Part shown: one piece after another, positions 11,278 through 24,968 of the stretch | Layout of the letters: each line of letters opens with the position of its first letter | Position numbering within the stretch: position 1 is the first letter of the stretch | Assembly (NCBI GenBank): GCA_026545765.1 | Contig: CM048843.1 | Span: 91,265,050 to 91,329,049, forward strand | DNA: 64,000 nucleotides | From: Plantago major | Taxonomy: Eukaryota > Streptophyta > Magnoliopsida > Lamiales > Plantaginaceae | Direction of reading: 5' to 3' | Notes under the pieces: generated by a model | What the model saw: only the letters and a program-made list of their open reading frames with translations | The model's database searches: none | Told to the model about the DNA's origin: nothing | Translations under genes and position numbers: made by a program

Positions 11278-11440
11278 AGGTATTATATATTTTTTGGCAA
11301 TGTATATGTGATGTTTGGATGTGAATGCTTAAGATTTTAATGTTTTCACTTAGTCTAGATATGACTATTTTCCTAGCACCTGCAATTCTTAACTAGATAT
11401 GTCTATTTTCGTTGCACCGACAATGGAAATTAAGTTACAA

Positions 11441-14400
11441 CTAGAATAGAACTAGAACTTACTATGCGCAACTACTCTTTTTTTACAGCAATTTAAGTTA
11501 ACAGGAGATCATACACACACACGAGACAGGGACATACCTAAATATATTTCATATGTTTTGCCATAAAGGAGCCCTCCTGCCAAAATTGAAGGTAGGAATA
11601 GATGTTGTAGGGAAGAACTCTTCTAGTGGTAAGGACTGATAAGTCAAAGAATCGTGGATCCAATAATATAGTATCGAATAATGCAATAAAAAGTTCAAGC
11701 CAGTTAATGTATCTTTTCATAAATATTATAGTGTAGTTTACAAAGACACGAGCAAATGTCTAATATAAAGCAAGTATAAGAAGAAATAACAAGAAGTCGT
11801 GGTGCCCCTAAATTAATACTACTATTTATTTAAAGAAGAGAAGTAAATGTCAAAGTTTTCTTCTAACTATGATGAATAGGGTATAGGAGAAATTAGGAAT
11901 CCTGCAAGGGTACCCGACGAAATATTATGATCAATCAATGAATAGAAGAAGGATAACCAAAGAAAGAGAATACATATATATGCCACTATTATATTTCATT
12001 TACTACTATATTTCTTCAATTCCTACCTTTTTTTTATAAGGGATATAACTGACTGTATTCTTTGGTTGGGGTTTCCTCTCTTCTTATTGGATCTTTCTTT
12101 AAACAAGTGTAAAATCACTCGCAAAGGTATTACTGAACAAATGTCATTTTCTTATATACAAAAAAAATAATAATAAAATTTTAAACTTTCCTCTCGCGGT
12201 CTTCTGATGATTCGCTAAGTAGAGTAGTTTTTGCTTTTAGAAAAGCTCAAATCTTTTAGATATCTACTTATATATAATATATAAAGACAAATGTAAGGAG
12301 TAATGAAATTAAATGGAGAAAGATAGTTAGTTATCCTAAAGAAGTACTACAGTATAGTATATCTATGGCTATTATAATTATTAATATAATTATTAAAGAG
12401 ATTAAAGAATAGACTTATTTATAGTTATTATATATTTAGATATATAACTTATTATATAACTAACTGCTATAAAAACACGCTCATTTAGGAAAGGAAGTGC
12501 CGGGCAAAAGCTCGAAGTAACTAAAAGAAAGGTGCCCTTTAAGTTATTATAAGGAAAACTAATAGATAGAGTAAATACTAAATAGAGTAAGTCTCGTCTC
12601 GTCAAATAAGAGAATGTATGTGGTCTTTATGCGGACATAGTAGTGCTTTGTGAAATGAAGGATTTCCTTAATTGGATGTTCTTTCTCTTGGTCTTTTTTA
12701 TACAGTATTATTTAATTTAATTTAATTACTTGGGATTGCCTAGCTAGTTCTATCTACCCTAGCTGTCTACGTAATCAATAAATATTCCCGTGCATAAGAA
12801 ACGTAATTTATTCGGTGATAAGTAGCAAGCACCATGGTATATTCTATTTAACTTAAGAATTGACATTGTTTTCCTAGAGTTATATTCTATCTTTTTTGGG
12901 GATATAGTTTAGTTTATACTTGTATATATAGCTTATATATATATATAGAATCTCATTTAATTGTTCATTGCTTCTCCGGTGAACGCGTTAGTTCGGTCAT
13001 AGGAAGAGATGGAGGTAGTTGAATATCTGTTCTTCTTCTTTCTAGCTAGGTAACGGCTTATTCGGGGTTATAGTAGATGTATGTATGGTGTGTACTAAGT
13101 AAGACTTTCACCGATTGATTTCCTTCTTCCATTCTTCTTGTTACGTCATATAATTACGTACATAGCACAAAATATGCGCTTGTTGGATGAGTAGTCACTT
13201 CCCACGGCAGGGCGTTTTCTCACGTTTTGTTTAAGAATTTAGTCCAAGATTTTACCCTGTTAAAAGAATCCATTTTAGCCAATATGTATGATACGCTTGA
13301 GTATGATAATTTTGGAAATTATGAACTCTATCAAAGGCATTCCTTAAGCAAGGCATAGGTCTAATTTTTTCTATGTAGTTTTCTCTACAATATAAATATC
13401 GGGCTAGTTACGAGCTTTACTTTATGTAAAGATTATTTTTTTCAAACTAGCTAGGACAAAAAAAAAAAAAAAAGTTAGGAACTAAGTAAGGGATAAAGAA
13501 TCAATCAACAATAATAGAAGGAATATGAAAGAATATCTGGTAGTCTATTTATACGCAGCACTACAAAGGATTGGCGATGTCAAGAAGAAACACAAGCAAG
13601 TTATAACATTGTACTTAATTCATTTTTTCTTTTGGTTCCAAAGGCTCTCTTTTAAAAAAAAACTTGTTAATAATTAAGGAATCTCGTTAATAATTCATTT
13701 GGTGGTAAGTACCAGGCATCTTGACCTAGTCTTTTTAAACTTTCTTATTTAGTACGATAATTAAGGAATATGTCGTTTTTACTCAGTTTATATTTTGTTA
13801 CTTTCTAGCCTTTTTGTATTTTTTGTATATTGTAGACCCCTCCAAGAAAGTAGGATAACGTGCATTTTCATAACTTGATCTATAAAGAAATGTAGCTGGC
13901 TAAGGCAAATCTTTTCATAGTCATGGATCAAATGCCAAATAACGCGAAGGGTAGTTAAAAAAAGTGAGCCAGTTTATGTATCTTTTTACAAATAAGGGAT
14001 GTCACTACTTATAAAAAGTAATATGGATATTCATCAAAAATATAAATAAATATAAATTATACCGGTAGTTATTTTGTTGTTTTACTTTGCACTCTTTTCT
14101 CTTTTAAAATTTAATAATTAATATACTTTTGTCTTTTCTTTTACAACAAGTTGGACGGTTCTCATAACAATAACAAATCATAAACGAAATATACTGCTTT
14201 CTTACAATCTAGCAAAAGTCGCACAAAGGGCGGTGGATAAGAATTTATGTCAGTCGGGCAATCTACTCTCAAGGTATTTTTCTAAAGTTGAGGGTTCTTT
14301 CTATAATTTTGGATAACTATAACTTCTTATAGAAAGACTTAAAAGTAATTAAGTAGGGAGTCTAAATTCCGATATTATGAATGAGGCAACATTGAATTGA

Positions 14401-15100
14401 TTGTCAAGAAACTATAGAATCATGTACCTTCGAGACATATACTATGCTAATTTAGAAAAAACCACATTAATCTAAGTCATGTGTATAGTTGTCGTCCTTT
14501 CATTTTTAAGGACCAAGCTAGTTAGCTAGAAAATTCTTGATTGTGTCAATCAATTTCATTTTGCTCTAGAAAACGTGGCAGCCATATGTTTTACGTACTC
14601 CTTGTAAAGCTGATATTAGGTATTAACTGGAATATCTCCTAAATCTTTAGGGTTATTTAAAAATAAAATGTTTAAAGTTTGTTGGAGAATTAACACCTTT
14701 ATATAATTAAGTTCTAGATTTTCGATGTGGTGGAATTATATCATGGTATATCTGATATTTTTAATCAATAATAGGTTTGTACCTTCCACACAACACACCC
14801 ACCATTTAAGCTTTCCCGTGCCCACCATATATAGCCAACATGCATGCATGGTTTATCTCCTTGGCAGCGGAAAGCCCCACTATATATGATGTCGAACACG
14901 TGTTATGTAACCGGGTGTATTTGTTCTAGCATTTCAAATCGTCCTTAGAGTTTTAACAAAATTTAAATTAGAATGGGATCTGATGACACAAAATGTCAAA
15001 ATGTTACATCTATAAGAATAAGAATATTCATCTCCTTTAATTGAAGGAGCTACTTTCCGCCTCACGAGCTCTATTTTGGAGCAATATGAAACCGTAAGAC
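11441..15100. other. Gene-free AT-rich region
   Basis: No coding sequence recognised on either strand. It holds TA-rich microsatellite-like tracts (about 12920-12945), an A-run near 13458, and a CATGCATGCATGG motif near 14839. Some stretches (about 12480-12620 and 12970-13220) have a base texture like plant mitochondrial intergenic DNA, but I cannot name a mitochondrial gene. Confidence 0.4.
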
Positions 15101-15199
15101 TTGATCGGTTCAATTGACCGAGCTTATAGACGACCCAAAAGACAAAAAGAATTGATGCTGCTGTGGAAAAGACTGAACTGCAAAACCTACAGGACACAT

Positions 15200-16208
15200 T
15201 TTTCTCAAGTTAACCTTGCTTATCTTGGCAACTCTTGACTTCCAGACGGGAACTCTGACTGAAGGAAACCTGCTGTGTCTGCTGTTACATCACTGAGTCA
15301 TCACGAATCAGAGATAATTCGAATTGATGCTGCTGTGGAAAAGACAGCCTCACGTCCACTTCCAAAGGCTATTATAGCTAAGGCCGAATCACTGAACTTG
15401 AACGTTCCTAGTACACGTGGTCAATTAGCCGAACCAGGTTCTGGAACTTTAGCATAAGTAGATGGACTTTTAGTGGCAGTAGGCAAGTTAAGTTCAGTCC
15501 GTGAACGTTTTCAGCAAAAAAAAGCCCCTCTCTGATCTTGTAAGATTAGAGCAGTCTGCAATACAAAAATCATCAATGGATTATTCATCATCCAACTACT
15601 CTAGGACAATTGTATATGTTGGTTGTGAGGGAGAAGGTGTCATTGGTGCAATTGCAATTTCTGACAATTTGCGGAGTGATGCTGAATTTACAATCTCTAG
15701 GTATTTTGCTCTCCATGTTCAAAATTGACTCTGATCTTATTGTAGCTTATTTAGAGTTACTTAATTCTAGGCAAGGAGTTGCATCATGCACGTCCTAATG
15801 GCAATATACTTCTGAAAAGTTGAAAGTACTTCATACAAGTTGTTTATTTGAATCCATTTGGGAAGCTTCCTTGCTGAAACTACAAATACCGTTCGAAAAG
15901 CTAGTAGTTATTATACTTAAATATCTAAATTGTCTTCATATTAAAGTAATGCTGTGGTTTCTGGTTTTGATAATTGAAGGATCCAGAATATCTCTTAATG
16001 AATTTCTTTTATTGGCTGAAAGGCTTCAGCATAAGGGAATTCGTATGGTACTAGCATCTGGGGACAGGGAAGAGGCAGTTGCAGTTGTGGCAAAGACCAT
16101 TGGCATAGAAAATGAACTTGTCAATGGTTCTTTAACTGTTTAACACCATGGCAAAAATCTGACATTATTTCAGTTCTTCAAGTGTCAGGTCATCGTGTTG
16201 CCATGGTA
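15200..16208 (+). pseudogene. PAA2-type copper P1B-ATPase fragment
   Basis: Remnants of the phosphorylation and nucleotide-binding region of the chloroplast copper ATPase PAA2/HMA8. A decayed T-G-T-L-T-E-G motif near 15250 has its phosphorylated-Asp context altered and a frameshift after it. Next come AAVEKTASRPLPKAI, a TAA within the GTLA-VDG segment near 15455, and a frameshift at the A-run near 15517. Then come VYVGCEGEGVIGAIAISD (to about 15699) and, after an intron-like gap, GIRMVLASGDREEA and the decayed QKSDIISVLQ...GHRVAMV stretch (about 16020-16207). The transmembrane parts and the hinge GDGIND are missing. Introns appear retained, so it arose from genomic DNA and not from cDNA. Confidence 0.85.
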
Positions 16209-16350
16209 CTTATCTAAAGTTTACGCAATTTTCTGATCTTTCATGTGAATGGAAGTAAAATATGTACAATGGGTGTGTCTGTTGTACATTTGATATTCAA
16301 CTAATAAGCTTCTCACAAGATAATGTTCATCATTTTCATGTTTCTGACAG

Positions 16351-16861
16351 GTCCTCTTTTTGATGTATCATTACTTTGCTGCTGCGGAGATCTACAATGG
16401 AATTCGTGTTTCATTGCTGCATATGTGTGGATGACTGGCTTTGGAAACTTCTATTATTATATCCGAAAAGATTTTGGTGGTGCTCGATTTGCTCAGGTAA
16501 AATTATAAGTATGATTCTGTCATCTTTGAAGTATGAATTTGTTCAACTTTCACGTCTTTTGCTTGCTTGATGGGTTCTTAAAGTTAGATTTTATTCATTA
16601 TGCAGATGATGTGGAGGCTAAACTTTTTCGTGGCACCCTGCTGTTTTGTTCTTAACAACGACTATATGCTCTACTATATCTGCCCTATTTATACTCTCTT
16701 TACACTAATGGTGTACGGTGCCCTTGGTATTGGCTACAACTATAACGAGAACAAATCAGTTGTGGCTCTGAAAATAGTGATGTGCTTTGTAGTGGTTGTC
16801 TTGGTATGGGAAATTCCTGGAGTTTTTGAAATCCTGTGGAGTCCATTAACTTTTCTTTTAG
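16351..16861 (+). pseudogene. RWA (wall polysaccharide O-acetylation) gene fragment
   Basis: Two exons with proper splice sites (16351-16496 and 16606-16861). They match the multi-membrane Cas1p-like domain of REDUCED WALL ACETYLATION proteins: [65 protein letters not shown] and [10 protein letters not shown] one-base deletion after the IRV codons near 16411 breaks the frame. Flanking exons are absent. RWA proteins act in Golgi membranes in polysaccharide acetylation; this copy cannot. Confidence 0.88.
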
Positions 16862-16917
16862 GTGAGTAAGCATCCACAACTTATATAACCGAAGAATTGA
16901 TCTTGACAAGAAGAGAG

Positions 16918-17219
16918 CCAAATCTTAATCACTAATTAATCAACATGACCAGGGTAAAAAGACATGGTCCTGTTATTGATTTGCATCAATCTAATTAGTA
17001 GTACCAACTGCTAAATTGTTTATTCCATGCACTTGACTAACTTGTCCAAATATCATTTTCTTGACTTGTTATCAAATGATGCCTGCTGTGAACTAGCTTG
17101 CATAGTCAACCATGCAAGAAATTGATCATTTCCACTGCTATAAATTACCCAAATCTATTCACTAAACAATCACTAACAAATTTGCATCTCTTAAGCAAAA
17201 CAGAAATACAACCAAAAAT
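16918..17219 (+). repeat. Duplicate of the peroxidase promoter/leader
   Basis: About 300 bases match the sequence immediately upstream of the peroxidase (19390-19690) with roughly ten differences. The copy stops at the base before the position of the start-codon G, where ATG is replaced by ATT. No peroxidase coding sequence follows. Confidence 0.95.
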
Positions 17220-19389
17220 TTTACTAATTTTCATCTCAAAAGTGTGAGAAATAAACCTTGAGGTGGAAATTTGTAGGAAAAAGTTTGGCATTAAGGAGGG
17301 ATATGTTGTAAAACTCAATCACTTTTCAGGGCAGTCTGTTGTTGATGGTGTTGCTGGTCATTGGACCTTTTAATATTGTACCAATTGATTGCATTATTAT
17401 TGCTGATAGGGAGCAAATATGATATTTGTATGACCTTCTTCATAGTTGGACTCTCGAGTAAATGGTAAAGATTTAGTTCAGTAGGTCCAAGAGCTCATTA
17501 GTGGTAATCCAAGTCTCGAGTGAATGTGGCTGAATCAGACATCCAAGAATGTGGACTTGAGCTATCAATTTTTATGTGTTTCATCATCACATTTCTGCTC
17601 ATTGTAATTGAAGTGTGTTTGCATCTGTAGATGAAGTGGTTTTAAGCAGCAATGCATTAGTGAATTAGGATGTATGAGTTTTGGGTATTTATGGGACTGG
17701 TTTCTATCATGTTCACTTGAAGTTTACCGACTGATAGTTTCTGTAAATGCAAGAGCACTGTTTGCTTGCATGTCGGGTGTCTATGCCAGATATTTTACTC
17801 AATACTAGGATGTGGAGATCTGTAGATAATACATATTCGAGAATTTGCCAATAAACCAGGATGTGAAGGTCTGATGAAGTTTTAATTTTGGTGCAGCGTT
17901 AAACCGGAATCCTCCATTTGTTAGCTTTGGATTAGTAGCGTGACACATCGGTGATGAGTTGTTGCGAAGAGAAAACATGGAATTACATATAGAAGGGAGT
18001 CAGCAATGTCAGAGGCTCTTGCACAATGATGTGCGATCAGAAATGTCAGAGTCACGGTGGATCATGAGGTTAAACGTGGTTGAGAAGTTGTGCAGAAAAG
18101 ATGTTAAATGCCATATATATGGGGAAGAAATGTCAGAAGGCTTTTGCAGCATGATGTGAGATCCAACTCGCGATGAACATCAGGTTAAAATAGTTATATA
18201 AGAATGCGCGAATATATATCATCAAGGGTCGCATGACTTTGGACCTGCGCTCCCCAGCTGGAATTTTTGTGGATGACACAAGACTTGGTTTTGCTTGTTT
18301 TGGTTAGGTTTCTCTTGAATATGAGCCCAGGGGTATGATATATCTATCTCATTTGTTAGCACAACATATTATTGATGACTCTGATGGATAAGCTCAGTTT
18401 CTGTTTTGATTTCCAGTTGTATGAGCTTTTGGTCACTTGAGTATGTAAAATTGTATAACATGGTCATGTGTAAAATATTTCATTGTTTTTCATTATTTAA
18501 AACCTTTAACATTAAACGCATATAGTAAAACTTTATAATCTTGCACTGTTTGATCAGTTTGTATAAAGATTTTCATAAGATAGTTAACATGATGGGCACC
18601 ATTTCTAGTATCTAATATGTGTGACAAAAAGACAATCCATAACAAAAAGTCTCCCAAACTAAAGGAGTTTTATAAGAAAACTGGACATCAATCTAGCTAG
18701 TTACTTTCTCCGTGTGTGTGAATTGTTCAACTTAACCTTGCATTAAACTAATGCAACTTTTCCAGATGGGTTTAGGTGCAACAATTTCTATGCAAGATCG
18801 TGCATAAATTTATGAAAGACTATTAGATTTCTTGATAAGAACAATTCAATCCACAAAGGGTGAAATTATCAAAATGTATCTGATCAAAGAATTATAGTCA
18901 AAAGAATTATATTCTTGTTTGTCAATTTTAGGGGTTACCTTCAACTACTCCTACCAAACCTATAATATAATTGGATCCAGTAATTTTCTTTAGCATGAGT
19001 GTGTTTAGTTAGTTACTTTGTTACTATCATGATCCTCATGCTTCACACTCGTAACTTCCAACGTAGAAGACATTAAATCACTAAAAAATGTCCGTTTTTT
19101 ACCGCTTCAAGGTGAAGAGAGTCAAGTAGCCTCAGTATAATAGTATGATTTTTTTTAGCATAAACTTGGGTATCTCTTCATAAATCACTTTATTTTCACC
19201 CTTTTTGCAAAAAATACTAACCAAATCTACTAAAAAGGACATTTTTTTCCCTTAAAAATCTGATTTTAAAGCATACATTTTATGTAATTTTTTTAAAAAA
19301 ATCACTTAGAATTTTGGTCAAAATTCAACTCATTAATAATGAAGACAATCACCAGATAACATATTAAATAAAAAGTCCAAACTCAATCC
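17220..19389. other. Intergenic region, nothing recognised
   Basis: No convincing gene. A short open frame at 17959-18159 contains the imperfect internal repeat GAAATGTCAGA with flanking similarity, but no known domain. From 18500 to 19389 it is plain AT-rich DNA. Confidence 0.4.
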
Positions 19390-21031
<1,642 letters not shown>

Positions 21032-21869
21032 GTTCATGCAGATTGCCACATTCAATTTCACTTTCTTGAAAAAATGTACTGCCTATATATGTATCATCAA
21101 AGTTTTGAATAATGATATAATGTTAACAACATTTGATGCTTTGAAATATATTAATGTATTTTTTTCCTCTATAAACTAGTAACTATGTGTGTACTCTTGT
21201 ACGTACGATAAGAGTGATACATGAGTTTAAATCACGACATACAAAAGATAAAAGTCGAGACGGGGTGCGGGGCCCTGTACTACTGCCTTAAATTAGAGAG
21301 GAACCATTCACATTTAAACAAATTGTCTAACCTGTTGGTGGAAACCAGGCACATTTAACCTTATGGAGTGTAACCAGCTTGTTCACCATGGAATTCTTAA
21401 ATTTCTTAGAAAGGTCTAACATATACAATAATAGCTTGTGTTAGACCGTTTTTCCTAATAGTGAAGGTGGATATATAAATCGTGAGAGTGTTCCTACATT
21501 TGAGAGGATGATGCGGTGCTCATTTCTAAATTTGTAAGTTGTGTTTCGCAATTAACATTTTTAATAGTACAAATGTTGTCTATTATCATATCGCCTAATT
21601 CAGTATAAACAATTATTTTATCAGCTACCTTATAGACTCTTACTTTCAATTGTCTTACTAACCAATTTATTAGGCTTTGTGTATAATATTAACATACATG
21701 TAACTTTATTCGATCAACTATCTTACTAGATCTTTATACGATTTAAAGTGTAGTAATATTATACTAAGTGACTGAATTTTCAACTTATCCTGAGCTCAAC
21801 ATCAATGGAATCTGGTATATACAAGCGTGACTATTTAATTTCACTATGTAAGGTACATGATACGAGTCA

Positions 21870-21965
21870 AAATCTAAACCTCACAGGCTCGAGCTCGAGC
21901 CCGGGTGAAAATTAACTTATCGAATCGAGCCTTAGCAAAGTTCGACTCGGTTCGTTAACAGCCCT
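21870..21965. repeat. GAGCTCGAG-rich dispersed repeat (copy 1)
   Basis: Short GAGCTCGAGC/TTCGACTCGGTTCG-rich patch. It shares its motif set with 51986-52255 and 56278-56555. A remnant of a dispersed element of unknown class. Confidence 0.5.
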
Positions 21966-22044
21966 ATACTAAATTAAGTAACTTAACAGCTACGTGGCAG
22001 TGGGCCCACCACATTGGTTTCCAGCTACACCAAGTTTTTTCTTT

Positions 22045-22980
22045 TCTACTAGCAGAGAATAATCTCTCTTTCTCTCTCTGTCTCTTTCTTCTTCTCTTCT
22101 CTTCTCTTCTCTATCTCTCCTTGCTTTCTGGGTTGAACCCACCCGATTCACACAATTATGTTGTTATCTCCCTCAATTCCCCTCAAAAGTTCAACCCCAG
22201 ATCCCTATTCTCTCATTCTTCACTGAAATACAAAACAACATTAGTAAATGGAAACACCCATTTCGGGAATTTCAATTCACACTTCCATAACCCTAATTAA
22301 ACCCTCCTTTCTTACTCTACTAGGATCCTCAACAATCCGTTTCTTCTCTCTAAGGTCACTTTCTAATCCACTCTTCTCTTCAATTGAGCTCTACTGTGTG
22401 TTGTGTACTGTAAAAGTTTCAATCTTGATTGCTTTTGTTTCAGTAAAGATGGAATCTTTGTTTTGTTTTGGTTTCATTTTGCTTTTATGGTTTAGCTGTC
22501 GATTGATTAGTAAATTTTTGTTCGGATTAGTGGGGAATTGATGCTTTTGGTTATAATCTGAACGGCCCTTTTGTTTCTTTTTTACCTTTGTTGCAGAGAT
22601 AAAGTTTTAGCTTGTTGATTTGGTTGACTCGCCTGCAAAAGCTAGGGTTTCGGAGTTGACCAAAAGTAATTCTTCATTTGATTCCGTTTGATGATTGGGA
22701 ATCGATTCTGGGTTCATTTTTGTTACTGTATGTAGATGTTTGGAGCTGTAGAAATGTTGGGCTTTTGAGTTTTTGCACCTCAGTGTGATTGATCCAATAG
22801 AACAGTAGGTGTGTTTCTTCTGTGGCTGTATTAATTCGTGTTTCTAATTTTCGGAACCAGTTTTGTTTCGGAGGTACTAGTTTTGATTTGCACCAAGGAA
22901 TTGGTGAGTTTGTGAAGGTTTTGGATTTGGAAGAGAATCAAGGGTCGTTTTGAGTTTGGGAGTTTTGTGTGAGTTGTCAA
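22045..22980 (+). promoter_or_regulatory. 5' leader of the RING gene with CT tract and intron
   Basis: A CT/TTC-rich pyrimidine tract at about 22062-22117 marks the likely transcription start zone. A leader intron is plausible, from TCTCTAAG/GTCACT near 22352 to the acceptor TTTGTTGCAG ending at 22596. Several small upstream ATGs lie in the leader. Start and splice sites are inferred from sequence only. Confidence 0.5.
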
Positions 22981-24273
22981 ATGGAAGAGGATAATACAGG
23001 TACAATGAACCTTGATCTCAATCTGGGGCCTCTCGATAATTCGAGTGATGATGGTGAGCTGGGATCAGGGTATTATCCGAATGTTGGTATGAATTTGGAG
23101 GATTGGTTGGACAGCCCTGGTTATGCAGTTAGGGAAGTTGTCAGGCAGAGGAACCAGAGGCACCACCATAGGTGGCGGTCGTTATGGAGGCAAGTTCCTA
23201 TTCCAGCTGAAACTCGGAATCTGGCTCTGGAATTGGTTGGTGGAAATGCATCTCAGACAGGTGAAGGTAGTGTAGCCCCTGAGGAACGACCTACTGAAGT
23301 TGCCAAGACCTGTGAGAATTGTAACGGCTGTGCAGAAGACGAGGCATTAGGCAAGAAGGAAGATAACGGGAAGAACAACGGGGATGAAGGGAGTTTTTTC
23401 GACTGTAACATATGTTTAGATTTGGCAAAAGATCCTGTTGTCACTTGTTGCGGCCACTTATTTTGCTGGCCTTGTCTTTACCGGTGGCTGCACCATCATT
23501 CCGATGCAAAAGAGTGCCCGGTTTGCAAAGGAGAGGTTACTATGAAAAATGTGACTCCAATTTATGGTCGCGGAAATAATAAGCGGGAAACAGACTTGGA
23601 TGCACATCTCAAAATCCCTGTGAGGCCACAAGCGCGTCGAGTTGAGAGCTGGAGGCAAACCATTCAGCGAGCTGCGTTCACTATCCCAATGGAAGAAATG
23701 ATTAGGCGCCTTGGGAATTCATATGACTTGAGCCGGGAACTATCCCAAATCCAGAATCGAAACTCGGACGGGCCTCGTGAGTCCCCCGAGAGAGGCATCT
23801 CGCTTCTGAATCGTATTTTGACTTCCCGAGCGATTCGCCGGGAGAGGACCCCCACTGTCCAACCAGATGATATCATTGACTTGACTGAACCGGGACCCAC
23901 AAACTACGAGCCAAGAGATGCTCGACGCCTCTCTTCGCTCTTACTTCGCAGATCAAACTCTCACCGAGCTGCCACAGTGTCGAACCTTACTTCGGCGATA
24001 AACTCTGCCGACAGCTTAGCTGCTGAACGATTGGTTGAATCGTACTTCCACAGCAATCCTTTGGAGAGGAACCAGGAGCAGCTGCCTCCACCTGTTGATG
24101 ACCGTGACTCGGTTTCCAGTATAGCTGCTGTTATTCACTCTGAGAGCCAAACAGTGGATAACGCTATTGAAATCGATTCAACTGTATCTCTGTCCACTTC
24201 GTCTTCCAGGAGAAGAAACGACGCGGTGGATAGTGGGGATTCACGTGCACCAAGGAGGAGGAGACTGAATTGA
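22981..24273 (+). CDS. RING-finger E3 ubiquitin ligase, RMA/MUSE1-like
   Basis: Intronless coding exon of 430 residues starting at the first ATG (MEEDNTGTMN). An EAR-like LDLNLGPL motif lies at residues 10-17. A C3HC4 RING at about 142-183 runs FDCNICLDLAKDPV, CCGHLFCWPCLYRWL, ECPVCKG, and resembles RMA-family ligases. Unlike small RMA proteins it has no C-terminal membrane anchor; instead it has a long Ser/Arg-rich tail ending RAPRRRRLN, a possible nuclear signal. Length and layout fit the larger plant proteins exemplified by Arabidopsis MUSE1/MUSE2, known for controlling turnover of immune receptors. That orthology is my inference. It probably transfers ubiquitin from an E2 to unknown substrates. 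No disabling change seen. Confidence 0.85.
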   Translation: MEEDNTGTMNLDLNLGPLDNSSDDGELGSGYYPNVGMNLEDWLDSPGYAVREVVRQRNQRHHHRWRSLWRQVPIPAETRNLALELVGGNASQTGEGSVAPEERPTEVAKTCENCNGCAEDEALGKKEDNGKNNGDEGSFFDCNICLDLAKDPVVTCCGHLFCWPCLYRWLHHHSDAKECPVCKGEVTMKNVTPIYGRGNNKRETDLDAHLKIPVRPQARRVESWRQTIQRAAFTIPMEEMIRRLGNSYDLSRELSQIQNRNSDGPRESPERGISLLNRILTSRAIRRERTPTVQPDDIIDLTEPGPTNYEPRDARRLSSLLLRRSNSHRAATVSNLTSAINSADSLAAERLVESYFHSNPLERNQEQLPPPVDDRDSVSSIAAVIHSESQTVDNAIEIDSTVSLSTSSSRRRNDAVDSGDSRAPRRRRLN

Positions 24274-24968
24274 TCCAGGATTACTTTGTTACTTTAAGAA
24301 TATCATAAGAAATTAGATGCTTTAGCAGTGATAAGTATCTATAGGTAATGTTTGCTTTCATGTCTATGTAGTTTCTGGTTACTCCAAGAATTCAAGAACT
24401 GTTACTGCCATTGTTAAGTAGTAGTACCTGTGAAACTTTCAAGTTTTGTTTTATATAGTACTAGTATGTAGTTAAAGTTCATATCCATTGTTCTTATGGT
24501 CTGATTGAAGGTGGTTTTTTTTAGTTGCTATTGTATAATTACCCTTTGTATCAGAAACTTGTTGGACTACATTTTGGACTAACAATCAGTGTTCAATAGA
24601 GTAACATTACACTGCTCGACTGTATACTTGTGTGAATTATTTTCCTCTCTTATGTGCCACACAATACACTTTAAGTTTCCAGCTTTTTGGATACGGAAAC
24701 AAATTTGTGTTTCACAATCGAAACATATTCTAAAATCCAGGGACAGTTACACGTTAAAAGTGTCTCAAGTGACAGCTTAATCATAAATTGTTGCAGGTTG
24801 GAGTAGGTTTTTATCGGGTTATTGGGCCAAGACGGGTTATGCAACGCCCTAAAGTTTTAAATAAGTTTCAAAGAGTTTAAAGGAGTTGAGAACGCTATCC
24901 ATACCAACAAGAACTACCTTTATTTTCAGGTCTCCATTCTTATGAACGCCAAAGTGAAGTGTGATTGC

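Larger units (their letters stand above)
6500..11440 (+). repeat. Tandem array of ~1-kb units with RIP-like segments
   Basis: A block that begins near TATTATATATTTTTGGCAA and ends in a GC-rich hairpin-like stretch recurs at 6500-7115, 8585-9205 and 9638-10250, with a truncated copy at 11278-11440. Between these lie ribosome-inactivating-protein-like segments at 8212-8584, 9261-9637 and 10561-11277. The first two segments lack about 600 bases that the third keeps. The deletion joint is similar in both, which suggests a deleted unit was later amplified. The array is interrupted at 7123-8168. Confidence 0.85.

Noticed and set aside
11538-12605. Short minus-strand frames
   Set aside because: Under 70 codons, AT-rich, no motif or gene context.
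14934-15197. Minus-strand 87-codon frame
   Set aside because: Overlaps the edge of the PAA2 remnant and lacks a family match.
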